Part shown: one piece after another, positions 1 through 5,551 of the stretch
Position numbering within the stretch: position 1 is the stretch's first letter
Layout: every line of letters begins with the position of its first letter
DNA from: Bacteroidales bacterium
GTDB taxonomy: Bacteria; Bacteroidota; Bacteroidia; Bacteroidales; VadinHA17
Assembly (NCBI GenBank): GCA_025455535.1
Contig: JALOMM010000019.1
Location: 1-12,168 of the forward strand
Reading direction: 5' to 3'
DNA: 12,168 bases
Translations under genes and position numbers: made by a program
Notes under the pieces: model-generated
What the model saw: only the letters and a program-made list of their open reading frames with translations
Database searches by the model: none
What the model was told of the DNA's origin: nothing

Positions 1-1451
1 ATACCGCTGCAAAGTACAAGGCATGGGGCTGGCGCGTGATGACCATTGACGGCCACAGCCATGACCAGATAAGGGGTGCCCTCAGAATGGCAGGCGACGA
101 GAACAAAAAGCCCGTACTTATAATCGGCAGAACGGTGATGGGAAAAGGGCTTGTTGATGAGGCCGGCAACAGCTTCGAAGGACGTTCGTCGACACACGGA
201 CAGCCGGTGACACATGCAGGCGCATCTTTTAAAAAGTCAGTGGCAAACCTGGGGGGAGATCCGGAGAAACCCTTCGGGATATTCAGCGATGTAAGAAGAC
301 TATATGATGATCTGCTTAAGGCCAGGGCCCACGAGGCGGCAGAGTGGAAGAAGAAAAAAAAGGGATGGGCTGAGAAAAACCCGGAGGAGGACCGGAAGCT
401 TCACCAATTCTATTCGGGTCACATACCCCCGATAGACTTTTTGTCGGTCGCCCAGAAGGATAACGATGCCACCCGCAATGCCTCTGCAGTACTGCTTTCA
501 CTGTTTGCCGAAAAAATCCCCAACATGATTGTGGCATCAGCCGATCTTGCCAACTCCGACAAGACCGATGGCTTCCTGAAGAAGAGCAAGCCGCTGGTGA
601 AGGGTGATTTCTCCGGAGCCTTCCTTCATGCAGGTGTCTCCGAGTTAACAATGGCTGCAGTGATGAACGGAATAGCCCTTCACGGTGGTGTCATTGCTGC
701 GTGCGGCACCTTCTTCGTCTTCTCTGATTATATGAAGCCTGCCGTAAGGCTCGCTGCGCTGATGGGATTACCTGTCAAATATATCTGGACCCATGATGCC
801 TTCCGTGTGGGTGAGGACGGCCCCACGCACCAGCCGGTGGAGCAAGAGGCACAGATAAGGCTGATGGAGCATCTGAAGAACCATCACGGGGAGAACAGCA
901 TGCTTGTACTGCGTCCCGCTGACGCCCCGGAGACCAACCATGCCTGGAAGATAGCCCTTGAAAACACGAAGTCACCTTCAGCGCTTATCCTCTCAAGGCA
1001 AAATATCAGAACGCTGCCCGCCGCTGGTAAATCAAGGATCGAGGCGGCTGCCATGGCGGAAAGGGGAGCATATACTGTCGCTGACACAACGGCAAAGCCT
1101 GATATTATAATGGTGGCAAGCGGTTCGGAAGTGGCGACGCTGGTGGAAGCAGCGGCACTGCTGCAGTCTGAAGGCATAAAGGCAAGGATCGTCTCCGCCC
1201 CGTCGGAGGGACTTTTCCGGATGCAGGAGAAAAAGTACCGTGACAGTGTCATGACGCCGGGCATACCTGTCTTCTGCCTTACAGCAGGACTGCCCGTTAC
1301 GATGCTGGGTTTTGCAGGGTCTGAGGGGAAGATATGGGGACTTGACCATTTCGGTTATTCGGCAGCCTATAACGTTCTTGATCAGAAGTTTGGGTTCACC
1401 GGCGAGAATGTGGCGAAAGAGGTGAAGGAATTCCTGAAGGTCCCTGATTGA
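1..1451 (+). CDS. tkt: Transketolase, 3' part (5' end outside window)
   Basis: Transketolase moves two-carbon ketol units between sugar phosphates in the non-oxidative pentose phosphate pathway; it is a cytoplasmic, thiamine-diphosphate-dependent enzyme. The frame is open from base 3, so the Met at base 36 is internal: the codons before it give AKYKAWGWRV, leading into IDGHSH, which is family sequence. Counting from that Met, the fragment holds the end of the cofactor-binding N-terminal domain (GRSSTHGQP, 49-57). The pyrimidine-binding domain follows, with ATRNAS (145-150), the glutamate expected to activate thiamine (E203 in GVSELTM) and the loop THDAFRVGEDGPTHQP (252-267). The C-terminal domain runs to the stop. 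About 480 of the usual ~670 residues are present. The loop reads AFRV where the E. coli enzyme has SIGL; I take this as a lineage variant, not damage. No terminator hairpin is visible after the stop; a heptamer-repeat gap follows. Confidence 0.96.
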   Translation, partial: TAAKYKAWGWRVMTIDGHSHDQIRGALRMAGDENKKPVLIIGRTVMGKGLVDEAGNSFEGRSSTHGQPVTHAGASFKKSVANLGGDPEKPFGIFSDVRRLYDDLLKARAHEAAEWKKKKKGWAEKNPEEDRKLHQFYSGHIPPIDFLSVAQKDNDATRNASAVLLSLFAEKIPNMIVASADLANSDKTDGFLKKSKPLVKGDFSGAFLHAGVSELTMAAVMNGIALHGGVIAACGTFFVFSDYMKPAVRLAALMGLPVKYIWTHDAFRVGEDGPTHQPVEQEAQIRLMEHLKNHHGENSMLVLRPADAPETNHAWKIALENTKSPSALILSRQNIRTLPAAGKSRIEAAAMAERGAYTVADTTAKPDIIMVASGSEVATLVEAAALLQSEGIKARIVSAPSEGLFRMQEKKYRDSVMTPGIPVFCLTAGLPVTMLGFAGSEGKIWGLDHFGYSAAYNVLDQKFGFTGENVAKEVKEFLKVPD

Positions 1452-1470
1452 AGGGCTGCGGCAGTCATTC

Positions 1471-1498
1471 GACAATCACACATCACACATCGCAAATC
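1471..1498. repeat. Heptamer tract, ACACATC/GCAAATC type (4 units)
   Basis: Four 7-base units in register: GACAATC, ACACATC, ACACATC, GCAAATC. All end in ATC. The tract lies in the gap after the transketolase stop. The last unit recurs in the tract at 2255-2280 in the same orientation. It is too short and degenerate for a CRISPR array. Function unknown. Confidence 0.75.
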
Positions 1499-1503
1499 CC
1501 CAG

Positions 1504-1538
1504 GCATCTTGCCTGCTGCCTATTGCCTATTGCCTCTT
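1504..1538. repeat. Heptamer tract, GCCTATT type (5 units)
   Basis: Five 7-base units: GCATCTT, GCCTGCT, GCCTATT, GCCTATT, GCCTCTT. It starts five bases after the preceding ATC-type tract but has an unrelated unit. The likely -33 promoter element of the next gene lies inside it, so copy-number change here could alter promoter spacing. That consequence is inference. Confidence 0.75.
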
Positions 1539-1553
1539 AAAACACTACATTTG
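1523..1553 (+). promoter_or_regulatory. Bacteroidota-type promoter for the HAD phosphatase
   Basis: TACATTTG at 1546-1553, followed by C, fits the TAnnTTTG -7 element of Bacteroidota housekeeping promoters. A TTG at 1523-1525 lies 20 bases upstream, near the spacing usual for the -33 element. Transcription would start near 1560, giving a leader of about 12 bases. This is a motif match only. Confidence 0.6.
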
Positions 1554-1571
1554 CGCGCACAATTACTGCCC

Positions 1572-2174
1572 ATGACCTTCGACATCACCCCCGGCGTAAA
1601 AGCCCTGATATTCGATCTTGACGGCACACTGGCCGACACCATGCCGTATCACTTTCAGGCATGGCAGAAAGCATGCCTCAGGTTTGGAATCACGATGGAT
1701 ACAGCTTTCCTCCAGGAGCATACCGGCGCTCCGGGATGGACGATCGCCGAGGCAGTGATCGAGAGGAACGGAATGAAAGGGAGGATCTCCCCTGATGCCA
1801 TCATGCGCGTCAAGCTTGACGAATTCTTCGCGATACAGCACAACGTCACTCCCATCGAACCTGTCACCGCCCTTGTACAGAAATATTACCGCAAGCTGCC
1901 AATGGCGGTCGGCACCGGAGGACACCGTGAGGCGGTGGAAAAGACACTGGAGATCATAGAACTGCGCAAGTATTTTGATATCATCGTTACGGCCAACGAC
2001 GTGACAAAGCACAAGCCCCATCCCGAGACCTTCCTCCGCTGTGCGGAACTGATGAATGTTGCCCCTGCCGAATGCGAGGTCTTTGAAGACGGCGACCTGG
2101 GAATAGAGGCAGCAAAAAGGGCCGGTATGATAGCCACCGATGTCCGCAGCTGGTATAACTCGGATTGGCAGTAG
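1572..2174 (+). CDS. HAD-family sugar-phosphate phosphatase, YqaB-like
   Basis: A 200-residue cytoplasmic phosphohydrolase of the beta-phosphoglucomutase-like HAD branch. The four HAD motifs are visible: DLDGT (D15 nucleophile, D17 acid/base), T115 in VGTGG, K148 in KHKPHPE, and the metal-binding acidic pair E172/D173 in FEDGD. The cap helices between residues 20 and 95, with GAPGWTIAEAVIERN, and the segment PMAVGTGG resemble E. coli YqaB, which dephosphorylates fructose 1-phosphate and related sugar phosphates. Specificity here is inferred from resemblance only; beta-phosphoglucomutase activity is the main alternative. The frame is open upstream to 1509, but I chose the ATG at 1572: the family begins just before the first beta strand, and the promoter at 1523-1553 would start transcription downstream of 1509. 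It follows transketolase, another sugar-phosphate enzyme, but appears to have its own promoter. Confidence 0.88.
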   Translation: MTFDITPGVKALIFDLDGTLADTMPYHFQAWQKACLRFGITMDTAFLQEHTGAPGWTIAEAVIERNGMKGRISPDAIMRVKLDEFFAIQHNVTPIEPVTALVQKYYRKLPMAVGTGGHREAVEKTLEIIELRKYFDIIVTANDVTKHKPHPETFLRCAELMNVAPAECEVFEDGDLGIEAAKRAGMIATDVRSWYNSDWQ

Positions 2175-2221
2175 AGTCCAAAGTCGAAAGTCTGAAAGTC
2201 GAAAGTCGAAAGTCCAAAGTC
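2175..2221. repeat. Heptamer tract, AAAGTCG type (7 units)
   Basis: Seven AGTC cores begin at 2175, 2182, 2189, 2197, 2204, 2211 and 2218. The step is 7 bases except for one of 8. The commonest unit is GAAAGTC. The tract starts on the base directly after the TAG stop of the phosphatase gene. There is no dyad symmetry or T-run, so it does not look like an intrinsic terminator. Confidence 0.85.
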
Positions 2222-2254
2222 TAATGATCTGATGGACAATTATTTACAATTCAT

Positions 2255-2280
2255 AAATCGCAAATCACAAATCGCAAATT
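2255..2280. repeat. Heptamer tract, AAATCGC type, running into the mnmD start
   Basis: AAATC cores start at 2255, 2262 and 2269, with a final AAATT at 2276: four steps of exactly 7. Units alternate CGCAAAT and CACAAAT. The last bases are the first two of the TTG start codon of mnmD, so the tract occupies the position where a ribosome-binding site would be. The A-rich sequence may itself favour initiation, as is usual in Bacteroidota. Confidence 0.75.
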
Positions 2281-2944
2281 GAAACTGGATCCTGAAATCA
2301 AAGTCACTGCCGACGGCTCCCATACTCTGTACGTCCCGTCACTGGATGAACACTATCACTCTCATTTCGGCGCGGTGACTGAGTCAAAACATATATTCAT
2401 CGGCGCAGGACTCGGTAGTATCAGCAGTGACAACATCAGCATACTTGAGGTCGGGTTCGGCACAGGACTCAATGCCCTGCTCACAGCCCTTTATGCTGAT
2501 GACAAACATATCAATGTGTCATATGTGACACTGGAAAAATACCCCCTCAGCAATGCAATCACTGAGGCATTGAATTACAGGTCACTTGCCGGCCCTGGCG
2601 GAGAGAGGATCTTTGACGCTATTCACACTGCTCCATGGGAGACGGAAGTGAACGTAACCCCATGGTTCACAATTCATAAAAGAGAGATGGACCTTACCAC
2701 CATGACTCCGGAAGGGGTGTATGACCTGGTCTATTTTGACGCCTTCGGTCCTGACAAACAACCAGACATGTGGACCATGGAAGTCATGCGGAAGATAACC
2801 GGCGTCACCCACCCCGGAACAGTGCTTGTGACCTACTCAGCCAAGGGGGAGCTTAAAAGAATGCTCCGTGAGCTTGGCTATGATGTGGCGCATCTCCCCG
2901 GTCCTCCCGGAAAAAGGGTGATAACCCGCGCGGTGAAGAAATGA
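2279..2944 (+). CDS. mnmD: tRNA wobble-uridine methyltransferase MnmD
   Basis: A 221-residue SAM-dependent methyltransferase of the DUF752/MnmC2 type. It is expected to methylate aminomethyl-(2-thio)uridine at tRNA position 34, the last step of mnm5(s2)U formation. In E. coli this domain is fused to an oxidase in MnmC; here it stands alone, as in Aquifex and many Bacteroidota. The N-terminus DGSHTLYVPSLDEHYHS (13-29) is family sequence. SAM motif I is EVGFGTGLNALLT (57-69). The family motif YFDAFGPDKQPDMWT sits near 150-165. The C-terminus is LPGPPGKR with a basic end. I chose the TTG at 2279 because no in-frame ATG exists between the stop at 2225-2227 and this point, and translation from here gives the usual family N-terminus. 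An ATT at 2249 is less likely. No clear promoter precedes it. The 42-base gap to the next gene contains a promoter-like element. Confidence 0.92.
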   Translation: MKLDPEIKVTADGSHTLYVPSLDEHYHSHFGAVTESKHIFIGAGLGSISSDNISILEVGFGTGLNALLTALYADDKHINVSYVTLEKYPLSNAITEALNYRSLAGPGGERIFDAIHTAPWETEVNVTPWFTIHKREMDLTTMTPEGVYDLVYFDAFGPDKQPDMWTMEVMRKITGVTHPGTVLVTYSAKGELKRMLRELGYDVAHLPGPPGKRVITRAVKK

Positions 2945-2951
2945 ATTATGG

Positions 2952-2959
2952 TATATTTG
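2952..2959 (+). promoter_or_regulatory. TAnnTTTG promoter element before the first FKBP gene
   Basis: TATATTTG followed by C matches the Bacteroidota -7 element. It lies 28 bases upstream of the ATG at 2987, inside the short gap after mnmD. No convincing -33 TTTG is seen at the expected distance, where sequence is the GC-rich end of mnmD. The first FKBP gene may have its own start in addition to read-through. Confidence 0.5.
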
Positions 2960-2986
2960 CACGATTAAAAAACATACGGTAACGAT

Positions 2987-3673
2987 ATGAAAATATTCAG
3001 AATGATGATCATCGCGGCTGTCTCAGCAATGACAGTGACCCCGGCAACAGCACAAAAGGTAAAATTCGCCACCCCGGAAGACTCGCTCTCCTATGCACTG
3101 GGAGTGGCGAACTACAGTTACTATGTAGCTGACAGCATTGATATTAACCCCAAAATGTTCACACGCGGAATGACAGATGCCTCGAAGAATAAGGCAGTCA
3201 TGGGTGACACAACTGCAAGTGCCTTCATTGTAAGTTACATGCAAAGACGTGAGAGTGAGAGGCTTCTCGCTGAGTACCGCACGCAGATCGAAGCCGCTGA
3301 AGCCTTCCTTGCTGAGAACGGCAAGAAAGAGGGTGTCATTACGCTGCCGAGCGGACTGCAGTACAGGGTGACCACAGCCGGTACCGGGGCAACCCCCGGA
3401 CCGGAGGATATCGTTAAAGTGCATTACACCGGGACAACCATTGACGGGACTAAGTTTGACTCATCATATGACCGTGGCGAGCCTGCCAGCTTCAGGGTGA
3501 GCAATGTCATCAGGGGATGGGTTGAAGGAATTCAGCTTATGCAGGAAGGTTCAAAGTATATGCTGTACATACCGTATGATCTTGCCTATGGTGAGAGAGG
3601 TGCAGGAAACGTCATCAAGCCTTTCGAGACGCTCATCTTTGAAGTAGAGTTGATTGAGGTAATAAAAGAATAA
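2987..3673 (+). CDS. Exported FKBP-type peptidyl-prolyl isomerase (FkpA/Mip-like)
   Basis: A 228-residue isomerase of X-Pro bonds, expected in the periplasm. Residues 1-23 form a signal peptide: basic start, hydrophobic core, ending near ATAQ, with no lipobox cysteine. Residues 30-115 form the helical FKBP_N/dimerisation region (EDSLSYALG, then a long charged helix to AENGKKEGV). Residues 122-228 are the FKBP domain. Its pocket is intact by comparison with FKBP12: Y147 in VHYTG, F157/D158 in KFDSS, V174/I175/W178 in VIRGW, Y201 in AYGERG, and F218 in IFEVEL. The architecture and length match FkpA/Mip-type folding helpers, which are dimers with the helical part forming a chaperone cradle. The next gene is a paralogue with roughly half its mature residues identical by eye. 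It has its own promoter-like element at 2952-2959. Confidence 0.93.
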   Translation: MKIFRMMIIAAVSAMTVTPATAQKVKFATPEDSLSYALGVANYSYYVADSIDINPKMFTRGMTDASKNKAVMGDTTASAFIVSYMQRRESERLLAEYRTQIEAAEAFLAENGKKEGVITLPSGLQYRVTTAGTGATPGPEDIVKVHYTGTTIDGTKFDSSYDRGEPASFRVSNVIRGWVEGIQLMQEGSKYMLYIPYDLAYGERGAGNVIKPFETLIFEVELIEVIKE

Positions 3674-3703
3674 GGTGTGACACGTTCGTGATCGTCAAAA
3701 TGT

Positions 3704-3711
3704 TATCTTTG
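3704..3711 (+). promoter_or_regulatory. TAnnTTTG promoter element before the second FKBP gene
   Basis: TATCTTTG followed by C lies 25 bases upstream of the ATG at 3737. The stretch between is A/T-rich (AAATTCAAATAAAAATTATAAA), typical of strongly translated Bacteroidota genes without a Shine-Dalgarno sequence. A clear -33 element is not visible. It would drive the coupled set FKBP-cyclophilin-DUF3127. Confidence 0.55.
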
Positions 3712-3736
3712 CCAAAATTCAAATAAAAATTATAAA

Positions 3737-4429
3737 ATGAAAATTAAAGGTTTAGTTATCCTCGCTGTAGCCACAGCCGTTATCGCATCATCATGCACAC
3801 AATCAGGTATTACCGGAACAAAAGTAAAAACCGCTGAAGACTCACTTGCATATGCTCTTGGCATCGCAAGCTATTTCTATTACATGACTGACAGCGTTGA
3901 CATAGACCCGGTACTTTTCGCCAAGGGAATGTTAGACTCGAAGAATGAAAAGAACACCCTCGACGAAACATCTGCACAGGGTTACGTAATGACATACATG
4001 CAGAAGAGACAGGCTGAAAAGATGCAGGCCATGTACACCAAGAACATAGAGGAAGGTGAGAATTTCCTTTCTGAGAACAAGAAGCGCGAAGGTGTCCAGG
4101 AGACGACGAGCGGACTGCAGTATGAGGTTCTCACGATGGGAACAGGCGCCAAGCCCGTTGAGACAGACATAGTCAAAGTTCACTATACCGGTATGCTCAT
4201 CGACAGCACAAAATTTGACTCATCGGTTGACCGCGGCGCTCCTGCAGAGTTTGGTGTCAACCAGGTCATCCAGGGCTGGCAGGAAGGGATTCAGCTTATG
4301 CCTGTAGGTTCGAAGTTCAAATTCTACATTCCTTACGAGCTTGGTTATGGTGAGAACGGCACAGGCCCTATTCCTCCCTACTCAGTACTCGTATTTGAGG
4401 TAGAACTTATCGAGATTGTCAAGCAATGA
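3737..4429 (+). CDS. Lipoprotein FKBP-type peptidyl-prolyl isomerase
   Basis: A 230-residue paralogue of the preceding gene. The N-terminus [20 protein letters not shown] is a lipoprotein signal with acylated C20, so the protein should be membrane-anchored, not soluble. Residues 33-118 are the helical N-terminal region (EDSLAYALG, then a charged helix). Residues 125-230 are the FKBP domain, with pocket residues Y150, F160/D161, V177/I178/W181, Y204 and F220 all present. The flap before the last strand reads [12 protein letters not shown], the ordinary FKBP form, while the upstream paralogue has AGNVIKPFET. Its stop overlaps the start of the cyclophilin gene by four bases (ATGA), which suggests translational coupling. 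Tandem duplication followed by a change of signal-peptide type is the simplest reading. No acidic export tag follows C20 (TQSG), so surface exposure is not indicated. Confidence 0.92.
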   Translation: MKIKGLVILAVATAVIASSCTQSGITGTKVKTAEDSLAYALGIASYFYYMTDSVDIDPVLFAKGMLDSKNEKNTLDETSAQGYVMTYMQKRQAEKMQAMYTKNIEEGENFLSENKKREGVQETTSGLQYEVLTMGTGAKPVETDIVKVHYTGMLIDSTKFDSSVDRGAPAEFGVNQVIQGWQEGIQLMPVGSKFKFYIPYELGYGENGTGPIPPYSVLVFEVELIEIVKQ

Positions 4430-4887
4430 GGTTTGCAGAGATAAAGACCCCGAAGGGGATGATGAAGGCAGAGCTCTATGACGATGATGCTCCGGCTACC
4501 GTCGAGAACTTTGTCACCCTGGCGAAGAGAGGCTATTATGACGGCCTCGCCTTCCACAGGGTAATACCCAACTTCGTGATCCAGGGCGGGTGCCCCTTCT
4601 CGAAAGACATAAGCGATCCGCGCGTTGGTACAGGCGGACCGGGATATAAGATCAAATGTGAACTGACAGGTACGAAGCAGCATCATGACCGCGGCGTCCT
4701 CTCAATGGCTCATGCCGGAAGAGATACAGGCGGTTCACAGTTCTTTATCTGCCATGGCAGGACCAATACCAAACACCTTGACCGTCAGCATACATGCTTC
4801 GGCAAGGTTATCGAGGGCGAAGAGGTGATTGACCAGATCAGAGCAGGTGACAGGATTGAGAGTATCACGATTACCGTTACCGAATAA
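4426..4887 (+). CDS. Cyclophilin-type peptidyl-prolyl isomerase, cytoplasmic
   Basis: A 153-residue single-domain cyclophilin, without a signal peptide, so it should act in the cytoplasm. The core family motifs are present: [13 protein letters not shown] (43-55) with catalytic R45, the strand [11 protein letters not shown] (98-108) with Q105 and F107, and [11 protein letters not shown] (118-128) with H122. The position matching W121 of human cyclophilin A, important for cyclosporin binding, is H117 here. Loss of that Trp is common in bacterial cyclophilins. The insert [23 protein letters not shown] is the usual bacterial form. The start codon lies within the stop region of the upstream FKBP gene (4-base overlap), and the stop overlaps the next ATG by one base (TAATG). 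The three genes are therefore probably co-translated, although their products would work in different compartments. Confidence 0.94.
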   Translation: MRFAEIKTPKGMMKAELYDDDAPATVENFVTLAKRGYYDGLAFHRVIPNFVIQGGCPFSKDISDPRVGTGGPGYKIKCELTGTKQHHDRGVLSMAHAGRDTGGSQFFICHGRTNTKHLDRQHTCFGKVIEGEEVIDQIRAGDRIESITITVTE

Positions 4888-5270
4888 TGGAATTTGAGAT
4901 TACGGGAAAGGTTGCCGAAGTTTACCAGATAATAAAGGTGAACGAGAGGTTCCGCAAGCGCGAGTTCGTCATCGAACACAAGGAGAGCGGCAGCGGACAG
5001 CCTTATGTTGACTTCATCAAGTTTCAGCTCACACAGGATAAGTGTGATATCATTGATGAGTCATGGCTGCGTCATGATGTGACGGTTACCTTCAATCTTA
5101 AGGGGAACCGCTGGGAGAAGAACGGGCTGGTGAATTACATCACCAACCTTAACGCCCTGACCGTGACGAGAGGGATAATTGCAAAGGAGGATGGCATTAA
5201 GCAGGTCCGGAACGTGACCCTTGAAGACTCACCCTCCCCCAGCCCCGATCTCGACGACCTGCCATTCTGA
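4887..5270 (+). CDS. DUF3127-like small protein with SSB-like acidic tail
   Basis: A 127-residue protein. Residues 1-95 alternate beta-strand-like segments: EITGKVAEVYQI, REFVIEH, DFIKFQLTQ, DVTVTFNLKG and ITNLNALTV. These match the short DUF3127 family common in Bacteroidota, whose layout suggests an OB fold. Residues 96-118 are a low-order linker rich in Ser, Pro and charged residues. The last residues, DLDDLPF (121-127), closely resemble the acidic tip of bacterial single-stranded-DNA-binding proteins (DDDIPF in E. coli, DDDLPF in B. subtilis), which recruits repair and replication proteins. I infer a nucleic-acid-related role, with moderate doubt about DNA binding itself. It is not canonical SSB, which is longer and carries different strands. 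It overlaps the cyclophilin stop by one base and is followed by an intrinsic terminator, so it closes the operon. Confidence 0.75.
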   Translation: MEFEITGKVAEVYQIIKVNERFRKREFVIEHKESGSGQPYVDFIKFQLTQDKCDIIDESWLRHDVTVTFNLKGNRWEKNGLVNYITNLNALTVTRGIIAKEDGIKQVRNVTLEDSPSPSPDLDDLPF

Positions 5271-5291
5271 AAATCCCCTGCCCATTTGCAT

Positions 5292-5328
5292 AAATGCCAT
5301 GTCCCGTCAGGGGTGTGGCATTTTTTTT
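5292..5328 (+). terminator. Intrinsic terminator of the PPIase-DUF3127 operon
   Basis: AAATGCCA (5292-5299) pairs perfectly with TGGCATTT (5316-5323). Further pairs of CCC with GGG lie inside the loop, and a run of eight T covers 5321-5328. It starts 22 bases after the DUF3127 stop. CCCCTG at 5275-5280 could instead pair with CAGGGG at 5308-5313 in the loop; whether that matters is unknown. Confidence 0.88.
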
Positions 5329-5363
5329 AGTCTTCAGTCATCAGTCTTCAGTCCCCAGTCTTC
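5329..5363. repeat. Heptamer tract, AGTCTTC type (5 units)
   Basis: Five 7-base units starting on the base after the terminator T-run: AGTCTTC, AGTCATC, AGTCTTC, AGTCCCC, AGTCTTC. Read one base earlier, four of them give CAGTC, the reverse complement of the GACTG core of the next tract. Confidence 0.85.
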
Positions 5364-5375
5364 AAACCAGTTGCT

Positions 5376-5442
5376 GACTGCCGACTGCCGACTGATTTTG
5401 ACTGCCGACTGCCGACTGATTTTGACTGCTGACTGCCGACTG
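5376..5442. repeat. Heptamer tract with 24-base super-repeat, GACTGCC type
   Basis: Nine GACTG cores start at 5376, 5383, 5390, 5400, 5407, 5414, 5424, 5431 and 5438. Steps are 7, 7, 10, three times over, so a 24-base block (three heptamers plus ATT or similar) is itself repeated three times. The tract is opposite in orientation to the CAGTC tract at 5329-5363, with a 12-base spacer. No ORF with family resemblance lies here. Confidence 0.88.
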
Positions 5443-5522
5443 ATGGTTACAGTAGGCAACAGTGGCTCTCAAAAGAACAAACCCACCAATGTGAGGACAC
5501 AGCCGTAAATTGTAAATAGAAT

Positions 5523-5530
5523 TATATTTG
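5523..5530 (+). promoter_or_regulatory. TAnnTTTG promoter element for dcp
   Basis: TATATTTG lies 21 bases upstream of the ATG at 5552, in an A/T-rich stretch after the repeat tracts. The -33 element is not clear. The start codon context is pyrimidine- and A-rich with no Shine-Dalgarno sequence. Confidence 0.5.
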
Positions 5531-5551
5531 TCCTGATATCCTATCCAACCC

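Noticed and set aside
792..836. Possible loss of function in transketolase, because the loop reads DAFRVGEDG where E. coli has DSIGLGEDG
   Set aside because: The GEDGPTHQP core and the activating glutamate are intact, and I recall AFRV-type loops as normal in Bacteroidota transketolases.
884..1264. Open frame of 126 codons on the - strand inside transketolase
   Set aside because: It is antisense to a well-conserved enzyme, its translation has no family resemblance, and no promoter or ribosome site supports it.
1032..1475. Open frame of 147 codons on the - strand overlapping the end of transketolase
   Set aside because: Cysteine- and arginine-rich translation typical of antisense reading; no domain seen.
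1509..1571. Longer N-terminus for the HAD phosphatase
   Set aside because: These codons are the translated GCCTATT tract and promoter. The family begins at the ATG at 1572.
5376..5442. CRISPR-like array
   Set aside because: The repeated core is 5 to 7 bases with 2- to 5-base gaps. There are no 20-40-base direct repeats, no unique spacers and no cas genes.
5221..5508. A 95-codon + strand frame across the DUF3127 end, terminator and repeat tracts
   Set aside because: Its repetitive protein (TADCRLIL repeated) is only the GACTGCC tract translated, and it crosses an intrinsic terminator.
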